Source of the DNA: Mycogone perniciosa
Lineage: Eukaryota > Ascomycota > Sordariomycetes > Hypocreales > Hypocreaceae
Assembly: GCA_025331125.1 (NCBI GenBank)
Contig: JAOALB010000231.1
Span: forward strand, 1-58,900
DNA length: 58,900 nucleotides
Direction: 5' to 3'
The notes under the pieces are model-generated. The model had not been told where the DNA came from. It saw only the letters and a list, made by a program, of their open reading frames with translations, and did no database searches. Shown in pieces: positions 13,842 through 25,714 of this stretch; position 1 is the stretch's first letter; each line of letters begins with the position of its first letter. Both the position numbers and the translations under genes were made by a program.

Positions 13842-14495
13842 CTAAGGCGAGTCGGAACACTTGCTGCCGCATCCATAGTTTAGAGACGAAGTGGGTGCCT
13901 TGTGAACGAACTCGGTCATTGAGACCGTATAGTCATTGCCTGGCTTGGTGAAAGCCCTATGGCACCGTTGTCGCTGATATCCCCTCTGAACGACATATTG
14001 TTGTTGAGCCCAGATGACATGGCATTTGCGGTCATTCCAGGTGCAGGATGTGGTATCAGAGGCCGATTTACACTTCTGCAAATCATACCCTAGACTAACG
14101 CCAAACTTGAACATTTCTGACTGAATACCTAGGTCAACTTTGATGGACCACGTCTCGCAGTTCTGGGTTCCCGTCATCTTGGCAACCTGGCACATGCTGG
14201 TGCCAGAACAGAAGACTTTGTTTGACGCCTGATACCAAGGGTCGTACTAAATCTTATTCGAAACGACATACCAGTCGACCCAGCACTTTGACCCAAATAA
14301 CCCGTGGTGAACAGCGTCGGTAGCAATATAATGTCCCTCTCCATCATTGTATCGCTTGGCAAGAGTGCCATTGTAAACCACATCAGGGTCAACCTCAGCA
14401 GGAACGACCTCAATAGGGAGAACCTCTGCAGGATAGGCACTTGCAATAGACAGCCAGGCCACACAAAGGGCAGAGATGACTTGAAGTAATGCCAT
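13842..14495 (-). pseudogene. Cysteine-rich secreted protein gene with in-frame stop
   Basis: Reading from ATG at 14,495, one frame of 217 codons ends at 13,842 and is interrupted by a single TAG at 14,247-14,249. The N-terminus (MALLQVISALCVAWLSIASA) is a typical signal peptide. The remainder has about ten cysteines in a regular layout, including FCSGTSMC, a TSCTW...CHVIW segment, GYQRQRC and a C-terminal NYGCGSKCSD. I believe this matches a family of small fungal secreted proteins but cannot name it. CAG-to-TAG is the CpA-to-TpA change typical of RIP, and the gene sits 370 bp from a RIP block. Alternative: a 75-nt intron (donor GTATGT at 14,271, acceptor CACCAG ending at 14,197) would remove the stop but also the FCSGTS segment, and it has no clear branch site. 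Confidence 0.6.
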
Positions 14496-16289
14496 CCTGA
14501 TGGGCAGCGAAATTACGGCAGGTGTAGAAAGTGCAGTGATAAAACTGTAGGGCGATCTTGCCGAAGCAGGAAGGGAATAATCGCAGAAGAGAGAACCAGG
14601 AAGAAGAATACTCCAAGTCAGTAGCATGAGAAGGGGTTGATGATGGTGAGTTGATATATACTAGACTGGGTGATTCTTTTGCTCTTCTTATAGTTCTTTG
14701 GAGCGAAGCTTGTACGTTGGTCATATGCAACCTGCAACTCTTAGAGTGTATTAGCCACTCAAAGGGCCCGTATAAATCCTTAGCAAGACATGTGCATGTA
14801 GCAAGCTAACTAGCAAATCATGCTAGACGTTCAGATAAGCAACATAGTATATCAGCCACCAACTTATACGGTCGGAGGGCGCAGTAGAAATCCTTCCAAG
14901 TCGCAAGACGAAACAACTAAACTAGAACAAAATGGAATAGTAACACAATAAGCTTCAACATATATCCGTCTAGAAAGTGGCTGTTACTTACGCCCTCAAG
15001 AAGAGGGCTGGCAACGACCTGCTACTGGTATTACTGCTATGATGGCCTTACCTGCCGAGACTGTTATTTAGAATATTTGGGCGGTACATACTACCTAAGT
15101 CCCGTGTGATACTGCAAACTGTAAGTGGGAATAGTCGATGGCGAATGATCCGAGTTCAATCCCGGTCGGTACGTGAAAGACCTTGCAATGCTAACGACAG
15201 CAGACTGCTTAATAGACTAACCTCTATCAGGCATCTCGCGGGGTCATGATATTTCTAGATCCGCAGGTGAATCAGCGCTAATCCAGCGAAACGCCCTGCT
15301 AGTAATAGAAAATACGACTACTATGAGTATTCTCCCCAGTTTCAGATGATTATCGTAACCATATTAGCTTTAGCAGTAGTACACACAATGGACATACGCT
15401 AGCAGTCCAGATATAAATACGGTGAAGGAGACTTAACGCCTATCACACGGTGATGCTGGGGTTACTAATAAGACAAGTAAATAAATAGAAGCTAGCTATC
15501 ACGTATTTGACTATGTATATCAAAACGTACATCTCCTGGATATTGAAATGCCTCTGGAATGTGAATAATGGAGGTCTTTTTTTTTCTGTGTTTGTTGTGA
15601 GTAATGTTTTTTCTTACTCAGCTCAAAATATATTGCTGGCTTTATAATGGAGAAGTTAATTATTCAGTTTCGGATTTAGGCGCTCAGCTAGTGTGTTGAA
15701 TTCCACTTAAGCATGGGATCAGAGTGTAGATTATGGTGACAAAGAGTCATCAAATTGAAACACATAAAGGCTCTATCATCCAAGACTCCTTACATACTTC
15801 TGGACTCGAGGCCCAATTTCTATGCGCTCGTATGGGCCCCATAAGTATCAACTCGGACGGATACAAGGCAAATCATTCAGAGTATGGGGTACGGAGTACT
15901 CCGTACAAGGGAGTAAATTATGCTTAAAGCAAAGCAATCCCTTAGATTAACTCCGAAGGATCTTAAAGCCTAGATACCGATCATCTGGGATACTAAAAAC
16001 CAGTTCCGATAAGGTGACCCACAGGGATAAAATAGTGTCATGAAAACTTGCGCGGTTTATACCTATATTGAGAGGTAACAGTGCTTATATCATAGGAGAA
16101 GTTCTACTAGGTTATATAAAGATAGGGGGTGTCTAGATCATTACAAAGCGACGATGCGCCTGATGTCTATCAGACGATCTTGAATTTGGGCCTTTAGCAA
16201 CTAACGTGCAGTGAAAAAGAAAGACTAGTCGGTAATATATATAACAGTTATTCGTGAAAGTTGGATGCTTCAGCAAACATTGAAAATAT
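14496..16289. other. Intergenic, no gene recognised
   Basis: Ordinary base composition between the secreted-protein gene and the second AT-rich block. Only short open frames without family resemblance are present (for example 15,733-15,927). It contains the palindrome at 15,889-15,906. Confidence 0.5.
15889..15906. repeat. 18-bp perfect palindrome GTACGGAGTACTCCGTAC
   Basis: Perfect palindrome. The half GAGTACTCCGTA recurs at 41,732-41,743 in a divergent promoter. The ACGGAGTACTCCGT core is a frequent short repeat in Aspergillus-type genomes as far as I recall. Its function is unknown. Confidence 0.6.
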
Positions 16290-17182
16290 ATAGTATAATA
16301 TTGAAAAGAAATGTTATATGAAAAATATAAGTAATGGATTTGATAGTAAAGGTTAATAATAAAAGTAAATAATAAAAGTTAAAAATAAATAGTAAATAAA
16401 AAAAAGTAAAGAAGTTAAGAAATAAAAAGGAAATATAAAAAATAAAGAATAAAAAGTTAAAAGAATTTTAAGTATTAAACTTAGTTTAGTTTTAAGATTT
16501 AATTATATGGTTTGGTTTAGCTTTTATTTAAAAGGATATATAAAAGGTTAAGTAATTAATTGTTTTAGTTAATAAATTAAATAAGGAAATATAAAGCTTT
16601 TTAATATTAAGCTTAATATAATTAAAGTCTTTTTTTAAGTTTAACTTTATATATCCTTTTTAATATATAAATACTTTATAAAAAAAGCTATAACTTTATT
16701 TCGTTATTTTAATATAAATCCTTTTTTACTTTTTATTTATTTTTGTCTTTAATATATATAAATAGTAATTAAAGGTTATTATTTTACTATTTAAATAAAA
16801 GGTTATTTATTATTTATTATAATAGATTAATATAGAAATATAAATGGATTTTTAGAAGTATATTTAATTTAATTATAGAAAAATTAAATAGTTTTATTAT
16901 TTTATATTTATAATTAAAGCTATTTAATTGTTTATTGAAATATAAAGATTTATAGTTATTAAAGTAAAGCTATTGTTTATTTTTTATATTAAATCTTTTA
17001 ATTAATCTTTTATATTTATTTATTGTATATATTATAATATTATTATATTATTATTAAATTAATTTATATAAAAGAAATACGATTTTTTAAATATAAAAGT
17101 AATTTCTTTATTTAATATTCATTTAAATTTATAGTCATTTACTTTATATTCTAATTATAGTATACTAAAAATACTTTAAAAT
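16290..17182. other. AT-rich relic flanking element D (left part)
   Basis: Composition drops sharply to very AT-rich near 16,290. There is no recognisable coding signal. Together with 31,491-32,112 it forms about 1.5 kb of older AT-rich DNA into which element D inserted. AAAAT at 17,178-17,182 is D's left target duplication. Confidence 0.7.
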
Positions 17183-17344
17183 TGTCATGGCACCAAACCT
17201 GCCCTCTAATGACTCATCAGCATCACGTGCGTCCTTACATAATGGCTTAGTCCTACACCTCCAAACCACATTCTCATAGCTTCTTGCCTTATTTAAGGCA
17301 TAATAAAGATATTACCTTAACTTGCTGTTCCGTATACTATAATA
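17183..17344 (+). repeat. 5' LTR of element D
   Basis: 162-bp direct repeat of 31,329-31,490, starting TGTCATGGCAC. I count 14 differences between the two copies, all transitions. The last bases TAATA correspond to TAACA after a C-to-T change. Confidence 0.92.
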
Positions 17345-17349
17345 GTTTA

Positions 17350-18008
17350 TGCCTTCTTATAACGACTGCGCCGTTACCTTTAGCCCTTAACCCTGCCTAA
17401 AAAGAATTAACGAAGTTGCCGATAGCCTAGTCGCGATATTACTAAAAGCCCTACGTCTTACAGGAAATTCACTAATCCCCGACTATAGCGAGACCCTAAG
17501 CCTAAAAGCCTATATCCCTGCAGTAAAGAATATACCTTAGCCTAGCTCTTTAGCCTATACCCAATTCCCTAGCCTGCGTTTAACCTAAGAATATTAAAGT
17601 AAGAATAGAAGGCGTAAAGGGGGACTTTAGTTAGAAAGTAAAGCTTGCTAATTACTTCCGCGACTAGCCTTATATCTATACTATCTTAAAAGCTTATAAT
17701 AATAACTATAACTTAACCTTATAGCTTTAAGCACTAAAACTCAAGCAGTTTTTTAATATTATCTTTAACTACTTTTAAAACTAAAAGTATAACTTTAATA
17801 TAGCTTTAAAATAAAAGGAGGCTAAGAATACTACTGTTATTAAAAACCTAAAGCTCGCCTAATATAAGGTTTAAAGCTAAAGCAATATAATCGATAAGCT
17901 TATTAAAGCTAAAAGTAATAATATCTTTAAGCGTTAAATTAATAACTTTAAAGATAAATTTAACGTTAAAGATAAAGATATAAAAACCTGTCAGCAGAAG
18001 TATATAAA
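17350..18008 (+). pseudogene. Element D gag, 5' part
   Basis: ATG at 17,350, six bases after the 5' LTR, opens a frame (MPSYNDC...) interrupted by RIP-type stops. It is cut at 18,008 by element C and continues after 25,714. Position directly behind the LTR is the main argument for gag. No zinc knuckle could be placed. Confidence 0.55.
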
Positions 18009-18409
18009 TGTGATGATCCGGGTTGATTCTTAACAGTTAAGCCGAGGTTTGCAGGGTTTATATTGATAGAGAGGTTAAGGATAAATACTAAGCAGGGTAA
18101 TATAGTTACGATTCTGTAAAATAGGCGGTTCTAGTAAATATAATTATTAACAACTATCTAAGTAACTATACTAAATGATTATAATTTATCCAGTCTTATA
18201 TATAAAGGAGATATATAGTGAATATACTTAGATTATATATAGATTACAGTTGTGTTGGATTACCTTAGCTTATATTCTATAATCTAAGTAATCTGTAGTT
18301 TACAGTAATCTAAGTGATCCTCCCTGATTAAACGGTCATTCTGTTATTCTTCCGGGGTATATACCGCCCTAGACCCTTTATGCGGCTATAAAAGGGTCGG
18401 GTTATAATA
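18009..18409 (-). repeat. 3' LTR of element C (left)
   Basis: 401-bp direct repeat of 25,309-25,709. It starts TGTGATGATCCGGG and is less mutated at the left end than its partner (TATAATAATCCGGG). Confidence 0.92.
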
Positions 18410-18796
18410 CGATGTCCCCCTCCTAGTGGTCTTGTCCCTAAGACCTTGCCTGTCCCGCATAAGTACCGTGCCTCCCTTTATAAGTATAACGTTCCTTTTC
18501 TTTTTCCCTTTTTATATGCGCGGTACTGACAATATAAATTGTGTTAAGAAGGCTTATTTTTTAAAGACCCTTTAGCGTTTAGCCTTTATATCTTTTATCA
18601 AGGAATTAGGTTTTAAAACTATACCTTGTTTATATTATCGTTCCTGTAGTTATACTTGTAAAATAATGGACGGGGTATCTCGATATTAGGAGTGCGTTTG
18701 ACGGGGGCGCTCTTGTAATGGTTTTAGGGTGCCAGTAAACACCTATAAGTATTTTTATCTTCTTTGTTATTTTTCTTCTTTTTCTAATTCTTTTTA

Positions 18797-19144
18797 GTGT
18801 CTCGGATTACTTTAGAGTATAAGCGACTGAAGGCGCAGGAACGAGAGGCGGAGCTTAAGTTGGCAGAATTGCATCGCAAATCTTCCGAGGCTTTAGCGCG
18901 ACTAACTCGTCTTCGTACCCAGCGCAAGGCATTAGTGACGAAAGGAGTAAAGATAGTGAATCTTGGGTTGAGAAGTATAGATGAGCTGGACGAGGCTGAA
19001 TGTTATGAAGCAGAGGCTGCTATCGATATGCATTCCTTCGGGGCTGCCGATGTAATTAACTGGACCGCTTTCAGGCCGCTCGATCCGTCGTTAGCAAGCC
19101 AAGATTTCGGTGGAATTATTGCAGAGTTGTCTAGGAGTGCTTAA
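18797..19144 (+). CDS. RIP-spared antisense ORF of a retrotransposon, basic coiled-coil protein
   Basis: 115 codons open on the strand opposite to element C's gag-pol, between pol and the 3' LTR. The product is charged and helical, with AQEREAELKLAELHRK then ALARLTRLRTQRKAL then LRSIDELDEAE. I recall this 'ARLxRLRxQ..L..RG...L..GLxSLDELDE' layout from many fungal hypothetical proteins, commonly near retrotransposons. The first codon here is GTG. It is preceded by CTAATTCTTTTTAG, which looks like a branch site and intron acceptor, so a first exon may lie upstream. Near-normal GC and the lack of stops contrast with the damaged DNA around it. Coding role uncertain. Confidence 0.5.
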   Translation: MSRITLEYKRLKAQEREAELKLAELHRKSSEALARLTRLRTQRKALVTKGVKIVNLGLRSIDELDEAECYEAEAAIDMHSFGAADVINWTAFRPLDPSLASQDFGGIIAELSRSA

Positions 19145-19239
19145 AGTGTTCCCTAGGTTCCCAGGAGTTATATTCCTCTCTATAGTTCTTCTATTTTACT
19201 AAATATTAGCGTTTATTGTCTTTTATTTTTATAGCTTTA

Positions 19240-22200
19240 ATTTCCTTAACTTTATATTCTTCTTTAACTAATAGGACCTCGATTAAGTCTATAATTAATT
19301 TGTTTTTTAATTTATTTTATAATGCTTTTTCGAGTAGTAAAATGTAAAATACTAAGTAAATCCAGATACTATCTAGTAGTATAAGTTTATAAGTAACTTT
19401 TAAAATAACCTTTTTAATTAGGTAAAGTCTAAGTTTCTTAAAATCTAATTTATCGCTTAATTGCGTTATTTTAATATTTACAGTCTTTTTCCCTAGCGAA
19501 TAATAGTATAGGTAAACTATATCTCCCTCTTTAAAGATTAATCCCTTTAATCTATACTTATCGGCATACTTCTTTATTCTTTTTTATATAAAGTAAAGGT
19601 ATACCTGTATTTCTTTATATAACTGCTTTATATCCTCGGCTTTAATTTATGCTTTATTAATATATAGGCCTTTCTTTAGCGCTCTATATACATTTAGCGT
19701 AAAGCTATAGTTGGTGTATATAAGGTTAAGTCTAGTTAACTTTAAAATATTACTGTTATAGGATATCTATGTGATTAGTAACTTCTTTACTTAATTGTCT
19801 TAGTTAAAGTTAATATAACTTTTTAAATAAACTTTAATAACCTAGTTAATGCATTCTATTTATTTATTTATCTGTAAATAGTATATAGTGTTAAACTTAT
19901 AGTTTATATTTAATTAATTTATAAATGCTTACTAGAATTTAAACGCAAAGGTTAATCCTTAGTCAGAAATAATCTCGGCTAGAATTATATAGTTGGCTGT
20001 AATAAATCGCAAAAATATATAAACTAGTATTTCTATATCTATTACTTTTTTATATAAAAGAAAGTAAAAGTATTTAATAAATTAATCTATAATTACTAAA
20101 ATACTATTATATTTAATTTTTAATTTTAGTTTAATAGATAATAGTAGTTTAATGATAAAATTTAATAAAATTAACTTTTATAGTCGCTTTAGTATTAGTA
20201 AAAGTTAAAGTTTACTGTATAGTTTATATTTTAAGGTTTTAACTGTTTTATAAGTTATGCAGTAAGAAATAATATCTTATATAATTTTCTTAAGCCTTTA
20301 AAACTTAAAATACCTTTAAACTTATTTGCAGGTCTTGCAAATACCTTTATATCTATATACTAGGTGTTAATAGACTTCCGTAACCACGTTCTTCTAGAGT
20401 TCGTCTAGGATCTAGATCTTTTTATTTTATCGTTAAGTTCCTTTATTATCGAACTCTATATCTTTTAGGAATCTATTATTATCCTAGGTAGCGTAATGCT
20501 TTTTAATGTATTAAAGTATAGCATTATCGCTAGATACTTTATATATAGCTTAAAGTGCTATTTATTAATAATATCCTTTAAGGGTTTATTCCAAGATCTG
20601 CCTAGTATATTTAATCTTTCCTTAATTATAGTTAGCTTATCTATTAAGTGTATTTATTTATCTGTTTTTAGATCCTTTCTGGTAGATTAAGATATAATCG
20701 AATTTTAAAAGGTATTCTATATAGCGGATCTGTCTTTTAAAGAATTATTAAACTGTTGCGAAGTATATAATATTCTTATAGTTAATATATACTTTAACTT
20801 TATATATTCCTCCTAGTAGGTAGTATCGCTATTCTTTAAATGTAAGAATAATAGTAAGGAACTCTTTATTGTATATCAGGTAGTTTAGTTTTGTGCTATA
20901 TAATGCTTTAGAGTAGAAGGTAATAGGGTATAGCTTACTGTTCTTGTCTTTCTAGTTAAGTTAAACTTTTACAGTAAAGTTAAAAGTATCTATTTTAACT
21001 TTTATTTCTTTAAATAGGTTAAATATAATAAATATAGGTTTTTCCGAGATAAACTGCTTAAGTTTATTAAAGGCTTCCTATATATTTAATGCCTATAGAA
21101 ACTTTTAATCTTTTTTAGTAAGTTTATAGAGAGTTTATGCAATACTTCTATAGCCTTTAATAAATTGTCGATAATAGTTGGCGAGTCTTAAAAAGCTTTA
21201 GACTTCTTTAATTATTATAGGTATAGGCTAATTTTTTACTGCTTGCACTTTTAATAAGTTTATGCGAATTTCTTTAAAGGTAATAATATACTTTAAGAAA
21301 GTAACCTTTTATATATAGAATTTGCATTTCTTAGGTTCTATAAATAGTTTAGCATTTTATAGTGTTTATAATACCTTATAGATATATTCTTTATATTCTT
21401 TAAAGGTATCTGAGAAGATTAAGATATTATTTAGGTATATAACTATAAAGATATTAAGGTACTCCTTTAATATATTATTAATTATCTTTTAGAATATTGC
21501 AGGGGCATTAATTAGACTAAAAGGTATAATAAGGTATTTAAATAAGCTGTACTTAGTTTAAAATGCAGTTATCTATTTATATCCTTCTTTAATTCGGATA
21601 AAGTTATAAGCGCCTTTAAGATCCAGCGCTATAAACCACTTTTTCCTATATAGTCTATCCTATAATTCTATAATTAACAATAGTAGAGTTTTATCTTTAA
21701 TAGTAGCTTTATTAAGCCGTTAATAGTTTACAATTAACTGTAGTTTACCTCTTTTCTTTAATATAAATATAATAGGATAGCCTGCTTCTAATAAAGAGGG
21801 TTAAATATACCTTTTAGCTAATATATTATTTAAATAGTCGCGTAGGCTTTTAAGCTCTTTTTCGTTTAGATTATAGATTTTATAAAAGGTAGTGCTTGCA
21901 TTATCTTTAAGCTTGATTATATAATCCTATTAGCTATATTCTGGTAGCTTTATGTTAAGTGTTTCCTTAAACAGCTTATTATACTTTTAGTATTTTTCAG
22001 GGATATTTTGCAGTTGTTTTAGTAACGCTATTGTTTTAGGGCTTTTTGTTTTAAGCATTTTATTAATGTCGTTAAATGCTTTCTGCAAAAAGGCAATTGT
22101 TTTTCGGATTTGTCTATCCTTCCCTTTACTCTACTTAAATTTTATTCCTGGGTGGATTATTTCTGTAATTAAATTAAAGGTAACTTTCTTAGTTCCTTTT

Positions 22201-22800
22201 ATTGGCTTGTTTAGGGGTTCTATATTTTAGGATTTCTTCCCTGCAGCTAAGTCCTTTCTAATAGTTCTAATTGCTAGGGAAGCTTCATTACCGCGCCAAC
22301 AAAGCTAGCCGTTCTCCCAGTTAATATTAAAGTTATTGCATTTCAACTAAAGATAACCAAGAATAATATTATACCTATCGATATTCGCTATATCGCAGGG
22401 AACTACTCCCTTACATTCGGCGATTTCAAGCTCAAAATAATCAGTCTTTCGCTTAACCTATCTATTATTATACACAAAGGCTCCTCCTTCTGCCTAACGA
22501 AGTTGGTATAGTCTAGTTTTCTCTTTTTAAGGTAACTGTAGGCGATTTACAGTTATAGGTGCAATAAAATTGCCTATTACTCCGCTATCTACTAATATAT
22601 ATAGCCGATATCCTTTAACTATTATCTTTAACTCAAGATATAGTAAATCTTTATTATTACTTTTATCGTCTAATATTTCAAGAGATATAATTCGTTAATT
22701 GTTACTTTATAGCCCTTTTATAGGTAATATTAGTTATTTCCCGATTCTTTTCTTTTTGCGCAGATTTCGCAATTAGTTAAGGTTTCTCGAAGTAAGTGCC
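19240..22800 (-). pseudogene. Element C pol remnant (protease, RT, RNase H, integrase)
   Basis: On the minus strand the protease motif reads LVDSGVIGNFIAP (around 22,590). RT follows (about 21,900-21,300) with LRDYLNNILAK, WFIALDLKGAYN, IIPFSLINAPAIF and a YLNN box at about 21,426-21,437 in place of YLDD. RNase H and integrase relics lie toward 19,240. Stops occur every few dozen codons. Of the elements here, this pol is the easiest to recognise. Confidence 0.85.
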
Positions 22801-23999
22801 ACCTTCTCCTATTGTAGGCGGTTCCTTTATAGGTAATGAAGTTAAACTGGTTTCGATGCAGCTCTTTTATAATTTAATTAATCTCTCTGTCCTTTAAAGT
22901 GGGTTTATACCTTATATACTTCCATATTTACTACTCTTAGAGTTTTTCCTATAGGTGGATAGTGCATTTATCCTTCCAGCAGTATATATAATCCAGCGAT
23001 AAGTATAGGGTATTGTTAGCTTATTGTATATGCCAATCCCTTAACTTATTTTATTTGTATGTAATATACCTTAAGCTATTGCACTTTAAGTAATGTTTTC
23101 GATTGCACTTAAACCTTCTATTATAGCGGAAGTGCTATTCTATCAATTTCTCCTGGCGGTAGATATAGTATCCTTTAGACTCATATCCTTTAAGTCCTTA
23201 TAGCTGACGATATCCCTTTAGGGCTTTAGTATTTAGTTCAATAATAATAATCTTAAGGTCTCGATACTGTATAGTTATAATCTATTCTTTGAAAGCGTTA
23301 TAATCCTATATTTATTTTATAGGGTAAAATGGGATTTTAATCGGAAATGCATTATACTTTACTTTTTCTTAAAAATATACTATAAACCTATATATAATAC
23401 AAGTGACCTAAGATATAGTATAATGTTTTTTATAAATAGGGTTATTTGCAGCGTAGTCTTTTTATATATAAAAATATATAGGTTCTTTACGTATAGCTAA
23501 AGTAGCTAGGATAGCTTTAACGGCTATCTTGTCGTTAGCTTTATTTTATGTATAGAGCTGTTTATATAGGTATAGGTTTGTTTTATTTTACTGTATACCT
23601 ATAGTAACCCTTTTAATTAAGTTTAGGTGGTATTTGTTTAGCTTACCCTTAAGGTTACTGTTTATAGGCAGTATATTTTCTGGTTTTAAAGGTATAGTAT
23701 TATATAGTAATAGTCTATATTGTAAAGGGTCGTTCTTATCCTTATCGTTAAAGTCACTGCTATTAGTCTATCCTTTATTATCTGCAGTTATTCGGTTAAG
23801 ATATTAGTAGTCGATTACAGCAACTATTTATTTATCCGGGATACTATTATCCCTATCTAACTTTATATAGTTAAGGTCTAGGTTTTATTTTATTAGACTG
23901 TCTAGGTATAGCGAGTACCTATTTATTCTATCTTCTTTAAGAATATCTCTAAGAGTTAAGGATCTAAGTCTTAACCGGTATCCCCTTTAGTTTATTATA

Positions 24000-25254
24000 A
24001 ATATCTTTTTAGGTTATTTTAGGTATTATCTGCTTCCGTCTTTACTAGATTTATAAGTAAGGCAGCTATTGTTATAGTATGCGGTCTAGTTAAGTAATAT
24101 ATAATTAATAGCTTTTAAAATTGTATTAACCTTTCGTCTAGGTTCTAGCGCAGGCTTTTAGGGTTTATTAGTTCTTGGCTTTTATAAAGCTTTACAGTCC
24201 TTTAAAATATATCCTGGTGTATTATAGTTATAATAGATAACCTTTGCCTTTCCCTTTTAAATAATGTCTAGATCTATTTAACTAAGTCTTTTATTATTAA
24301 AGCTGGCGATATATTCTTATCGCTTTTTACTTTAATTCGCATATCCTTAATATTTATAAACTTATCTGGATTGCTGTTATCTTTTTTTTATATTTAAATA
24401 AAGTTTATAAAGTAAATTGTCTGTATTTATATATTTTTAATAAACTTAGTAATGCCTTTATTGCAAGAGAACTTATCAGCTTCCCTTTTAACTTCTGGTT
24501 TAAGTTTATTATAAAAGCGTTTAATAAAAGTAGAGTTTCCTTATTTAACTTTAAAAATATAGTTTTTAAAGTATATAGTATAGTTAAAGTATCTTCTTTT
24601 CTAAATTAAATTTATAAATTTATTTTTTATAGTATATTCTTTATTAATATCGTTAAAGATATTCTTTAGTTTTTCTTTAAATCGATTATAGCTGGCGAAT
24701 ATAAGCTGTATTTGCTTATTGGCTTTGCTTCTATTATTAAGGAAACCCCTTTAAGTGGGTTTAAACCACTTTAAGGCATTTCCTTTAAATTATCCAGCAG
24801 CTAAAAAGACTTTACTAATCTCTATATTAAAGCTGGTTAAAAAGTAGGTGAAATAGTTGCGTAGTTAAGTGAGAAATAGTTAAAGTGCTACAGTACTTCT
24901 ATTAAAGTGCTTAGGGGGTTGCATCTTAAGCGACTCTCCTAAGTCCCTTAAAGGTCGGTTTCCTCTATAGTTCGGCATAAGGTTTAGAGCAGGTGGGGCC
25001 TAATTCTATAAGTTTATAATGGTTGTTTGTTGTTGATAAATCATTTGGTTAAGCCTAGCGTTCTCAGCAACCAAGTACTGATGGCGTTGCTCCTGTTCCA
25101 CGCAGTCCTTTATGCGAATGCAAAGTTGTTCCGTTTTATCGATTTCATCCTCATTTTCGCTTCCACTTATATTATTGTCTCTGTTATTGTCCTTCCCTTA
25201 GCGAGGAGGTAGAATAGAGGGTAGAGTGTTAGAAGAGGATGCTGCAGCGGACAT
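24000..25254 (-). pseudogene. Element C gag remnant
   Basis: ATG at 25,254 on the minus strand starts MSAAASSSNTLPSILPPR followed by a stop, then an acidic stretch and a glutamine-rich segment. The first 300 bp are the least mutated. Near 24,200 a CCHC zinc knuckle is visible with its first two Cys turned to Tyr (YYNYNTPGYILKDC). The plus-strand open frame at 25,027-25,212 is the shadow of this gag. Confidence 0.75.
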
Positions 25255-25308
25255 ACTTGCGATATTGCTCAGGATTCTCAGTGGCCTTCTAAATAAAAGT
25301 CATTAACG

Positions 25309-25709
25309 TATAATAATCCGGGTTGATTCTTAACAGTCAAACCAAGGTTTACAGGGTTTATATTAACAGAGAGGTCAGGGATAAATACTAAGCAGGGTAA
25401 TATAGTTACAATTCTATAAAACAGGCAGTTCTAGTAAATACAATTATTAACGACTGTCTAAGTAACTATATTAAATAATTATAATTTATTTAGTCTTATA
25501 TATAAAGGAGATATATAGTAAATGTACTTGGATTATATATAGATTACGGTTATATTGGATTACCTTAGCTTATATTCTGTAATCTAAGTGATTTATAGTT
25601 TACAGTAATCCAAGTAATCCTCTTTAATTAAACGGTTGTTCCGTTATTCTTCTAGGGTATATACCGCCCTAGACCCTTTATGCAGCTATAAAAGGGTCGG
25701 GTTATAACA
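25309..25709 (-). repeat. 5' LTR of element C (right)
   Basis: Partner of 18,009-18,409, ending GGGTTATAACA and followed by the target duplication ATAAA. Differences from the left copy are overwhelmingly C/T and G/A. Confidence 0.92.
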
Positions 25710-25714
25710 ATAAA

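Larger units (their letters stand above)
18009..25709 (-). mobile_element. Element C: minus-strand Ty3/gypsy retrotransposon nested in D
   Basis: 7,701 bp with 401-bp LTRs (18,009-18,409 and 25,309-25,709) and a perfect 5-bp duplication ATAAA (18,004-18,008 and 25,710-25,714). On the minus strand it reads gag (from 25,254), zinc knuckle (about 24,200), protease (DSG at 22,581-22,589), RT, RNase H and integrase toward 19,200. A purine tract (minus strand of 18,415-18,424, AGGAGGGGGA) sits next to the 3' LTR. LTR ends are TGTGATGATC...TTATAACA in the less mutated copies. An unexpected plus-strand ORF lies between pol and the 3' LTR. Confidence 0.92.

Noticed and set aside
15135..15180. tRNA-like sequence (GAGTTCAATCCCGG resembling a T arm/B box)
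   Set aside because: The T stem has mismatches and a short loop, and no matching acceptor, D or anticodon arms can be drawn around it. At most an old tRNA-derived fragment.
25027..25212. 61-codon plus-strand open frame with hydrophobic residues
   Set aside because: It is the antisense shadow of element C gag, whose minus-strand reading is clearly better.
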